The translations under genes were made by a program, and so were the position numbers. A model generated the notes under the pieces. It saw only the letters and a program-made list of their open reading frames with translations. It searched no databases and had not been told where the DNA came from. From an archaeon (lineage in GTDB: Archaea; Methanobacteriota; Methanobacteria; Methanobacteriales; Methanobacteriaceae), in assembly GCA_024409145.1 (NCBI GenBank), contig JAKSUF010000124.1, forward strand, positions 1 to 5,301: 5,301 nucleotides of DNA, given 5' to 3'. This document shows, piece by piece, positions 1 to 5,301 of the stretch (position 1 is the stretch's first letter; every line of letters starts with the position of its first letter).

Positions 1-28
1 ATACAAGTTAATATATTTTTATTTAGTG

Positions 29-45
29 AGTACTTGACAGGTACT
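29..45. repeat. Short inverted repeat AGTAC-N7-GTACT
   Basis: AGTAC (29-33) and GTACT (41-45) are perfect 5-bp inverted arms around the 7-base spacer TTGACAG. On the minus strand it lies about 20 bases downstream of the start point expected from the promoter at 69-97. It could therefore be an operator or a small leader hairpin of the next gene to the left. It is not a convincing terminator for the SLH protein gene, because the stem is short and no T-run follows on the minus strand. A role is inferred only from position. Confidence 0.3.
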
Positions 46-68
46 AGTATCTTATGCCTTCTTTTTCT

Positions 69-97
69 ATTATATTCATTTGATTTTTTTAATTCAA
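69..97 (-). promoter_or_regulatory. Predicted sigma-A-type promoter facing out of the left edge
   Basis: On the minus strand the -35 element is TTGAAT (92-97, four of six consensus bases). A spacer of exactly 17 bases leads to a perfect TATAAT -10 element (69-74). It starts 9 bases after the stop codon of the SLH protein gene. Transcription would begin near position 62 and run off the left edge. No SD plus start codon is seen in bases 1-60, so the driven gene would start outside the window. AT-rich DNA makes chance matches common, but the perfect -10 and ideal spacing favour a real site. Confidence 0.5.
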
Positions 98-105
98 TTA
101 ATTGT

Positions 106-2508
106 TTATTTCTTTAAAGTTTCAACAGCACGAATAGCAATTAGTAATGCTTGTTCTCTTGTTGATTTTTCTTTTGGACCAAAACAGTTAGAACCATATC
201 CAACTCTTTCTCCAACACCTTTAATAATTCCTTTACTATTCATATAGTAAACTCCATCATGTGCCCATGAATCAATATTTGCATCATCATCAAATTTTGT
301 TGTATTCTTATTTGTTACATCAATCTTTGCTGCTTTAATTGCTCTTGTCATCATTGTAGCCATTTGTTGTCTATCAATTTCTAATGTTGGTTCAAATGTT
401 GTTTCGCTAGTTCCTGTTGTGATACCTAAGTTGTATGCTTTAAGAATTTCTTGGCTTGTTGTATCTGTAAATGGATTTACTTTAACAGCAGTTGCTTTCT
501 TACCTGAAAGATCTTCATAAAGTTTAACTGCTATTTGACAGAATTCATCTCTACTTATATTGTTTGTTAGGTTTTCACCCATTAAACTTTCTGGAAGTAA
601 TCCTTCTTCAATAGATTTATCTACTTCTTCTTTTGCCCAATCTGAAACACCACTATATGGAGTATCAGTTTTCTTATCTTCTTTAAAGTATACTGTAATA
701 TTTAAATCTTCTTCTTTAGTTAATTTTATTGTAGCTGTATTTGTTGTGTATTTTTTATCATATGCCATGATGTAATCAAGTGCATATCCTTTTTTAGGCG
801 AAGCTTTAACTGTTACTTCATCATTAAGTTCTAATTTTGTTTTTGATAATGTTACTGTTCCAGCATCTGATGGATTAACTTTAACATTAACATTATATCC
901 TTTAGCTTCTTTCCATATTGCTTTAAATACATGTTCGTCTGTTCTTCCACCTTCAATCTTGTATTTACCTTCTACCTTAATACCACTTCCTTGTTGAAGT
1001 TCCCAGTAGTCAAAATCATAACCAGGTTTTTTGAATGTACATTGAGGTAGTTCAAATTCTTCAGAGCAATCTTGCCATACAGAATATTTTGTTCCTTGTC
1101 CTTCACCTGGATCATATGTAATCTTAGTTAAAGGAGTAAAGTGTAAATATACAATTTCATCATAGTTTTTACAAGTATATGTAAAAGATGTATCAGTGTA
1201 TTTCTTAGAACCAACAGAGATGTCTTCAAATCTATATCCTTCATTAGTAGTTACTTTAAATGTAACATTGTCACCTTCTTTATATTCCATCTTTGAAATT
1301 TCAACTTTTCCGCCTTTTTCTGGTTGAGTACTTACTGTAAATTTACTTGTATCTCCTACTTTTCCTACATAAAATGAATATTGAATTTGTAATGTATCTG
1401 TACCTTGACCAGTAACTACACTTGGTTGTTCACCATTAACTGTTACTTTACACTTGTTGCCAAATACTCCATCAAAATAATCAGTGTATACATAAAATGT
1501 TACTGAGTATTGAGAATTTTCTGTTACAATAGAATCTTTTGTAACAGGTTGTCTCCATGTTGGTTGACCACATTCATAGTCTGGTGTACCAGTTCCAAAT
1601 GTAGGCATCTTTTGTCCGATTACAGGTTTAGTCATATATATTTCAACTTCATCAATATAACCAAGACTACCATCATCTGTTAATGGAATATCTATTACAA
1701 AATCTTGAAGATCATATTTAACATCAGTACTTCCTACATTACGATATGTTCCTGTAGTTTTAATTTTTCTATATACTCTTTTAGCACTATTATCTAAATC
1801 TGTAACTACTAAATTGTAAGTTAAATCACGAGAACCATTAGTAAGAGAATTTACAGAATATTTAGAAGTAATACTATCTTTTCTATTTGTTGTATTATTT
1901 ATATTTGTAATAGTAAATTCATAATTTTTAAATTCTTTATCAGATGTATTAGATATTACTAAAGGAATTTGTACTTCATCACCTGCTTGTAATCCACTAG
2001 GTAATTTTGTTTGGAAGTTATCACCTTTAGTTAAAGTAACATTAGGTATTTTTAAACCTGAAGTACTATAGTTTTTAATTATTTGAATTTTATCTTCAGA
2101 TATAAAATTACAATCTGCTTTTTGATACTCTACAGTAGCACTCATGTTATTTGTAAAGCGAATATTTTCAGTTACTTCACAAGTAGCAACTAGTTTATAC
2201 TCTTTATCAGGAGCAAACTTATCTCCAGATTTTAATTGTTTTGAACCTTCAAACCATGTAATGTTTGTACATGTTACTTCAGGGGCTTGAATTGTATTAG
2301 GATAAACAGTATATCTAGCCTTAATTCTACTAGTGTCACATGCATCACTTACATATAAAGCATTATTAACTGGCTCATAAACACCTCTTATGTCAATATT
2401 ATCAATAGATGTTCTTGTTGTTGCAGCATGTCCTATCATAGGAATAGATGTAAATAACATTACAAACGAAAGAACAAATGCAATAAATTTTGAAAAATGT
2501 TTTTTCAT
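106..2508 (-). CDS. Secreted SLH-domain surface protein with InlB B-type repeats
   Basis: An 800-residue exported wall protein. Residues 1-28 are a signal peptide: MKKHFSK, a hydrophobic stretch 8-25, then a likely cut after GHA (26-28). Residues 30-280 match no family I recognise. Residues 284-384 resemble an Ig-like module common in clostridial surface proteins (DEVEIYMTKPVIGQ at the start, VTVNGEQPSVV near the end). Residues 391-458 and 538-608 look like divergent InlB B-repeats, and 462-533 like a classic Listeria-Bacteroides repeat (KITYDPGEG..., KKPGYDFDYWEL, FKAIWK). Three SLH motifs close the protein: about 617-668, 680-725 and 739-797, with ISRDEF, IDRQQM and STREQA at the usual TRAE position. 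SLH trimers bind secondary cell-wall polymer, so the protein is probably displayed on the surface by its C-terminus. Ligand or substrate is unknown, and no enzyme motif was seen. It has eleven cysteines, unusual for such a protein. The start is fixed by AAGGAGG five bases upstream. No clear terminator follows the stop. Confidence 0.93.
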   Translation of the reverse strand: MKKHFSKFIAFVLSFVMLFTSIPMIGHAATTRTSIDNIDIRGVYEPVNNALYVSDACDTSRIKARYTVYPNTIQAPEVTCTNITWFEGSKQLKSGDKFAPDKEYKLVATCEVTENIRFTNNMSATVEYQKADCNFISEDKIQIIKNYSTSGLKIPNVTLTKGDNFQTKLPSGLQAGDEVQIPLVISNTSDKEFKNYEFTITNINNTTNRKDSITSKYSVNSLTNGSRDLTYNLVVTDLDNSAKRVYRKIKTTGTYRNVGSTDVKYDLQDFVIDIPLTDDGSLGYIDEVEIYMTKPVIGQKMPTFGTGTPDYECGQPTWRQPVTKDSIVTENSQYSVTFYVYTDYFDGVFGNKCKVTVNGEQPSVVTGQGTDTLQIQYSFYVGKVGDTSKFTVSTQPEKGGKVEISKMEYKEGDNVTFKVTTNEGYRFEDISVGSKKYTDTSFTYTCKNYDEIVYLHFTPLTKITYDPGEGQGTKYSVWQDCSEEFELPQCTFKKPGYDFDYWELQQGSGIKVEGKYKIEGGRTDEHVFKAIWKEAKGYNVNVKVNPSDAGTVTLSKTKLELNDEVTVKASPKKGYALDYIMAYDKKYTTNTATIKLTKEEDLNITVYFKEDKKTDTPYSGVSDWAKEEVDKSIEEGLLPESLMGENLTNNISRDEFCQIAVKLYEDLSGKKATAVKVNPFTDTTSQEILKAYNLGITTGTSETTFEPTLEIDRQQMATMMTRAIKAAKIDVTNKNTTKFDDDANIDSWAHDGVYYMNSKGIIKGVGERVGYGSNCFGPKEKSTREQALLIAIRAVETLKK

Positions 2509-2513
2509 TATTT

Positions 2514-2520
2514 CCTCCTT
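2514..2520 (-). promoter_or_regulatory. Ribosome binding site of the SLH protein gene
   Basis: AAGGAGG, a full match to the anti-SD core, lies 5 bases before the ATG at 2506-2508. It fixes the start, which also gives a textbook signal peptide. The short 5-base gap is similar to the 4-base gap at the ATPase gene 2764-4032, which supports the start chosen there. Confidence 0.85.
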
Positions 2521-2561
2521 AAATTTTTAATTTTATTATTTGTATATTTTTTAGTAATAAT

Positions 2562-2592
2562 ATTCTAGAAATGACTACAAGAATAATGGCAA
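2562..2592 (-). promoter_or_regulatory. Weak promoter candidate for the SLH protein gene
   Basis: On the minus strand TTGCCA (2587-2592) and TAGAAT (2562-2567) each match five of six consensus bases. The 19-base spacer is longer than the ideal 17. It would give a leader of roughly 45-50 bases ahead of the ATG. A promoter is expected here because the upstream gene ends at a terminator. The region 2529-2689 is almost pure A/T, so other -10-like sequences exist and this choice is tentative. Nothing else was found in this spacer. Confidence 0.35.
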
Positions 2593-2689
2593 ATAAAAAT
2601 ATTATTGCAAGAAAATGAAAGAAAAAAATATGATTTAATATAATATATATTGTTATTCAAAAATAAGTTATAAAAATAAAAAATATATT

Positions 2690-2728
2690 ACATAAAATAA
2701 AGAGCATATAATGCTCTTTATTTTATGT
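2690..2728 (-). terminator. Intrinsic terminator of the complete DUF4143 ATPase gene
   Basis: Perfect 18-bp inverted arms (2690-2707 and 2711-2728) with a 3-base loop. The stem core is AAAGAGCAT/ATGCTCTTT. It begins 35 bases past the stop codon at 2764. On the minus strand the stem is followed by an AT-rich stretch with runs of T. The stem is symmetrical and also has T-rich sequence on the plus strand, so it could act in both directions. It separates the ATPase gene from the SLH protein gene. Confidence 0.82.
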
Positions 2729-2734
2729 TTTATC

Positions 2735-2779
2735 TATTCTATTTATTATATATATTCTATTTATTATATATATTCTATT
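2735..2779. repeat. 18-nt tandem repeat across the end of the ATPase gene
   Basis: Two identical 18-base copies (2739-2756 and 2757-2774), with a partial third copy (2775-2779) and four matching bases before the first. The period is exactly six codons. Read on the minus strand in the frame of the ATPase, each full unit encodes I-E-Y-I followed by two TAA stops. The protein ends with the first IEYI, and the second unit lies after the stop codons. The simplest explanation is slippage in a TA-rich stretch. Confidence 0.9.
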
Positions 2780-4032
2780 GGTACTAAATAATTTTTTTCA
2801 TCTAATGGATGTATATTTTTTGTTAAACATAATACTATTCCATTTGGTGAATTCATTTCAAATTTTGTTACTACTTTAAAGTTCTTTATTGCATCTATTC
2901 CAGGATTAGCTCCCATTTTTATTTCAACAGGATAAATGTTATCTTCATCTATAACTAATAAGTCTATTTCTGTTCCATTTTTTTCTCTATAATAATATAA
3001 ATGCTTTTTAGGATCTCTTTGATTATTAGTATATGATTTTACTATTTCACTTATTATATATGTTTCAAATATTTGTCCTGCATATGCACTTTTGCTTAAA
3101 GTTTCACTACTTACATATCCTGTTAGATAGCAAGCAAGTCCAGTATCCATAAAATATATCTTAGGTCTTTTTATTATTCTTCCAACATTATTATTCATAT
3201 GTGGTGATAATAAAAATATTACATATGTATTACTTAAAACACCTGTCCATTTTTTAATTGTTTCAGAATCTACTCCTACATCTTTAGCAATATCTAATGC
3301 ATTAAATTCTTGTCCTGTTCTTGCAGCTAAGCTTGATATAAATTTTAAAAATTTAGGTTCATCTTGTATGTTAATTATTTTTCTAACATCTCTTTCTATG
3401 TATGTTCTTAAATAAGAAGAAAAATATGATTCTATACTTATATTTTTATTCTTATAAAGTTCAGGATAACTACCCCTAAAAATTCTATTAAAAACATCAT
3501 CTATGTATTCACTTTTAATTGGTTTTTTATTTTGTAATAATTCTATATTTGGTATAAAAATATCTTCTTTTTCATTATATATTTCTCTTGTTGATAAAGG
3601 ATATAAATCTATAATACCAACACGTCCTGCTAGTGATTCAATTATGCCTTCCATCGTTTCAAATATTTGTGAACCTGTTAAATAATATAATGTACCTACA
3701 GATTCTCCATCACCAAACATTTCATTACGTCTTGCATTATCTATTTCTATCTTTATATATGAAAGTAAATTAGGAGCATATTGAAATTCATCTATTACTA
3801 ATGGTGCTTTATGTGTTCTTAAAAATAATTCTGGATCATTTATAGCTAGACTTCTTTCATTAAGGTCATCTAAACTAACTTCATTAATTTCTTGTTTTTT
3901 AGTTACTCCTAAATATTCAAGTACAGTACTTTTACCAGATTGACGTGAACCCGTAATAAGTATTGCTGGAAAGTTCCCATACATATCATTTAGAGTATTT
4001 TCTATGGTTCTATGTATATATGTAGTGCTCAT
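2764..4032 (-). CDS. ATP-binding protein, AAA_14 + DUF4143 family, complete
   Basis: A 422-residue P-loop ATPase. Walker A is GSRQSGKS (28-35), Walker B LVIDEFQ (78-84), sensor-like LTGSQ (118-122), and a conserved arginine lies in SLAGRVG (133-139). The family marks YPLSTREI (144-151), FRGSYPELY (185-193) and YIERDVRKI (211-219) follow. A winged-helix-like part spans about 225-275. The DUF4143 core is KIYFMDTGLA (291-300) and GQIFETYIISEI (319-330). The C-terminus carries a PD-(D/E)XK-like signature: E323, GTEIDLL with D357, and PVEIK with E370 and K372. Such proteins are cytoplasmic, and their role is largely unsettled; I assign none. An ATG ten codons upstream (4060-4062) is in frame. I prefer 4030-4032 because GTGGAGG lies just before it and because the HRTIENTL segment then falls at residue 7, as is usual in the family. 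It has its own promoter and terminator, so it is probably monocistronic. Confidence 0.92.
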   Translation of the reverse strand: MSTTYIHRTIENTLNDMYGNFPAILITGSRQSGKSTVLEYLGVTKKQEINEVSLDDLNERSLAINDPELFLRTHKAPLVIDEFQYAPNLLSYIKIEIDNARRNEMFGDGESVGTLYYLTGSQIFETMEGIIESLAGRVGIIDLYPLSTREIYNEKEDIFIPNIELLQNKKPIKSEYIDDVFNRIFRGSYPELYKNKNISIESYFSSYLRTYIERDVRKIINIQDEPKFLKFISSLAARTGQEFNALDIAKDVGVDSETIKKWTGVLSNTYVIFLLSPHMNNNVGRIIKRPKIYFMDTGLACYLTGYVSSETLSKSAYAGQIFETYIISEIVKSYTNNQRDPKKHLYYYREKNGTEIDLLVIDEDNIYPVEIKMGANPGIDAIKNFKVVTKFEMNSPNGIVLCLTKNIHPLDEKNYLVPIEYI

Positions 4033-4036
4033 ATTT

Positions 4037-4043
4037 CCTCCAC
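4037..4043 (-). promoter_or_regulatory. Ribosome binding site that decides the ATPase start
   Basis: GTGGAGG on the minus strand ends 4 bases before the ATG at 4030-4032. The alternative in-frame ATG at 4060-4062 is preceded by CAATCGGAAA, part of an inverted repeat, with no SD match. The site therefore favours the 422-residue protein over a 432-residue one. Confidence 0.8.
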
Positions 4044-4063
4044 TTTTTATATTTTTAGACATT

Positions 4064-4082
4064 TTCCGATTGCTATTCGGAA
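4064..4082. repeat. 19-bp inverted repeat TTCCGA-N7-TCGGAA in the ATPase leader
   Basis: Perfect 6-bp arms (4064-4069 and 4077-4082) flank seven bases. It lies just after the transcription start expected near 4085, so it would form the 5' end of the mRNA. It is unusually GC-rich for this spacer. It may be an operator, or a 5' hairpin that affects mRNA stability. Which of these, if either, is inference. Confidence 0.5.
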
Positions 4083-4091
4083 TTTGTCTAA

Positions 4092-4120
4092 ATTATACCA
4101 TATTATTGATATTTAATCAA
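4092..4120 (-). promoter_or_regulatory. Strong predicted promoter of the complete DUF4143 ATPase gene
   Basis: On the minus strand the -35 is TTGATT (4115-4120, four of six). An exact 17-base spacer leads to a perfect TATAAT (4092-4097). TGG directly before the -10 makes an extended -10 element. The expected start is the A near 4085, giving a leader of about 52 bases. It is the best promoter in the window and shows that this gene is transcribed separately from the ATPase gene to its right. Confidence 0.75.
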
Positions 4121-4122
4121 TA
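4104..4122. repeat. 19-bp inverted repeat over the -35 region
   Basis: TATTGAT (4104-4110) and ATCAATA (4116-4122) are perfect 7-bp arms around five bases. The repeat covers the -35 and part of the spacer of the promoter at 4092-4120, a place where a repressor would block polymerase. The sequence is nearly all A/T, so chance symmetry is possible. Confidence 0.35.
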
Positions 4123-4149
4123 TATTTAGCAAAAGAAGTGAAAAAGAAC

Positions 4150-4189
4150 AAAAAAGCAATATCAAATTTTTATTTGATATTGCTTTTTT
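4150..4189 (-). terminator. Intrinsic terminator of the partial DUF4143 ATPase gene
   Basis: Perfect 18-bp arms (4150-4167 and 4172-4189) with a 4-base loop. The stem core is GCAATATCAAAT/ATTTGATATTGC, with an A-run at one foot and a T-run at the other. It lies about 46 bases past the stop codon at 4236. On the minus strand the stem ends in TTTTTT and a further T-rich tail follows. The symmetry suggests it could work in both directions. It sits between the two ATPase genes, just upstream of the promoter at 4092-4120. Confidence 0.88.
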
Positions 4190-4235
4190 CTATATCATTT
4201 CTTATTAAATTTATATTTTATCTTTTATCTTTTTA

Positions 4236-5301
4236 TTAATCCAATGAATTTTCATTCAGTCCACATTCATATAAACCTATATATGTAATTCCATTATCAT
4301 CATGCATTACTTTTCTATCATCTTTAGTTATGACTATTCTTTTAAATGAATCTTTAATATTTTTTAAAGACTTTATTTCTCTATCTCTTTTTTCTTCATC
4401 TATTATGCTTAATGCAGATTGAACATAATATGTCATACTTCCTTTATTACATACAAAGTCTACTTCTAGTTGTTTTTTTACTTGTTTTCCTTCATTATTT
4501 TTTTCTACTTTTTCTACTACACCTACATTTACACTAAAACCTCTATATAACAATTCATTATATATTATGTTTTCCATTAGGTGTGTTTCCTCTACTTGTT
4601 TAAAATTTAATCTTACATTTCTTAAACCTAAATCTTCAAAATAATATTTATTATATGCACCAATATATTTCTTACCTTTAATATCATATTTAGGTGCTTT
4701 ATTAAGAATAAATGCACTCTCTAGATATCGCAAATATTTTTCAATTGTAACTTGAGACAATTGTTTATTTTTTAAAGATTTGAAAGTATTAGATAAGCTA
4801 TTATAACTTGCATAAGATCCCACTTGTGAAGAAACAACATCTATAAGTTCATCAAATTCAATTTTATTTTTAATCTTATATCTATCTTTTAAGTCTAACA
4901 TATATATTTCATCAAAAATAGAATTTAAATAATCAGTTTTTAGTTCATCTGTTGTTAATGTACTAGTCATTGGTAATCCACCATAGGTAAAATAATCATT
5001 CCATGCTTTATTAATATTATTATAATCTCTATCTTTGTTTTCCATGTATTCACTAAAAGATAATGGATAAACATGTACTTCCATACCTCTACCTCTAAAT
5101 ACTGTTAATACATCTTTAGATAGAAATTGTGAATTACTTCCTGTTACATATATATCTGTATTTTCAATATGCATTAAACTGTTTATTACTTCATAAAAAG
5201 CAGATTTATTTTTACTATCATCTTTATCATAAATAAGTTGTACTTCATCTAATAAAAAATAATACATATCATCATCTACTATTTTACTTTTTAGATAATC
5301 G
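4236..5301 (-). CDS. ATP-binding protein, AAA_14 + DUF4143 family, 5' end cut by the window
   Basis: Only the C-terminal 354 or so residues are present. The frame stays open to the edge, adding DYLKSKIVDDD before the first in-frame methionine (5265-5267). That methionine directly precedes Walker B, so it is not the true start, and Walker A must lie off the right edge. Counting from this methionine: Walker B FLLDEVQ (4-10), sensor-like VTGSNS (41-46), arginines in FRGRG (57-61), YPLSFSEY (67-74), YFTYGGLP (92-99), a winged-helix-like segment around 155-190, YYFEDLGLRN (208-217) and MENIIYNELLYRGF (231-244). In the nuclease-like C-terminus LEVDF (267-271) is kept, but the E-x-K position reads YYVQSAL (280-286), so a PD-(D/E)XK active site looks incomplete. 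It is an ATPase of unsettled role, clearly a different subgroup from the paralogue at 2764-4032. A terminator follows the stop. Confidence 0.9.
   Translation of the reverse strand, partial: DYLKSKIVDDDMYYFLLDEVQLIYDKDDSKNKSAFYEVINSLMHIENTDIYVTGSNSQFLSKDVLTVFRGRGMEVHVYPLSFSEYMENKDRDYNNINKAWNDYFTYGGLPMTSTLTTDELKTDYLNSIFDEIYMLDLKDRYKIKNKIEFDELIDVVSSQVGSYASYNSLSNTFKSLKNKQLSQVTIEKYLRYLESAFILNKAPKYDIKGKKYIGAYNKYYFEDLGLRNVRLNFKQVEETHLMENIIYNELLYRGFSVNVGVVEKVEKNNEGKQVKKQLEVDFVCNKGSMTYYVQSALSIIDEEKRDREIKSLKNIKDSFKRIVITKDDRKVMHDDNGITYIGLYECGLNENSLD

Noticed and set aside
34..62. Perfect TTGACA on the plus strand as a promoter -35
   Set aside because: No -10-like sequence is found 16-18 bases downstream (CCTTCT region), and transcription would run antisense into the SLH gene.
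560..775. Plus-strand open frame of 71 codons
   Set aside because: It lies wholly inside the SLH protein gene on the other strand, has no SD and resembles no known protein. It is a shadow of the real gene.
2605..2735. Possible plus-strand small RNA: TTGCAA (2605-2610), 18-base spacer, TATGAT (2629-2634), ending at the symmetrical hairpin 2690-2728
   Set aside because: The -35 match is only four of six, and the surrounding DNA is so A/T-rich that such a pair is expected by chance. No other support was seen.
2735..2779. CRISPR-like or mobile-element end repeats
   Set aside because: The repeat units are directly adjacent, without spacers, are low-complexity A/T sequence, and overlap the end of a gene. 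This is simple tandem slippage.
3503..3685. Plus-strand open frame of 60 codons
   Set aside because: It is antisense to the ATPase coding sequence, lacks an SD and shows no domain. It is a shadow frame.
4033..4235. Spacer between the two ATPase genes as a possible RNA gene or toxin-antitoxin remnant
   Set aside because: It is fully explained by a terminator, a promoter, a leader and an SD. No small frame with an SD or conserved RNA fold was seen.

Overview
The window is strongly AT-rich DNA with AAGGAGG-type ribosome binding sites, TATAAT-like promoters, TGG-coded tryptophans with no in-frame TGA, and an exported protein carrying S-layer homology (SLH) domains. This fits a low-GC Bacillota (Firmicutes) bacterium, probably an anaerobic Clostridia-like or gut-associated lineage using the standard code. 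The species cannot be told from the sequence.

All three protein genes lie on the minus strand, so in transcription order the window reads from right to left. At the right edge (4236-5301) is the 3' part of an ATPase gene of the AAA_14 + DUF4143 type. It lacks its start and Walker A region, which lie outside the window, and it ends at a perfect 18-bp-stem terminator (4150-4189). Next comes a strong promoter (4092-4120) flanked by two 19-bp inverted repeats, followed by a second, complete AAA_14 + DUF4143 ATPase (2764-4032). That gene has its own SD-guided start and its own 18-bp-stem terminator (2690-2728). Its last codons and stop lie in an 18-nt tandem duplication. After an AT-rich spacer with only a weak promoter candidate comes a large secreted, SLH-anchored surface protein (106-2508). 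It has a signal peptide, an unrecognised N-terminal region, a ~100-residue Ig-like module, three InlB B-type repeat modules and three C-terminal SLH motifs. The last 105 bases hold a good promoter (69-97) facing out of the left edge, presumably for the next gene.

The three genes do not look like one operon: both ATPases end at terminators, and the middle gene has its own promoter. The surface protein should be held on the wall by its SLH domains. The two ATPases are paralogues of an abundant family whose biological role is largely unsettled. They differ in their C-terminal nuclease-like motifs, which is the most interesting functional contrast here. I see no RNA gene, CRISPR array, insertion sequence, prophage gene or convincing new system.
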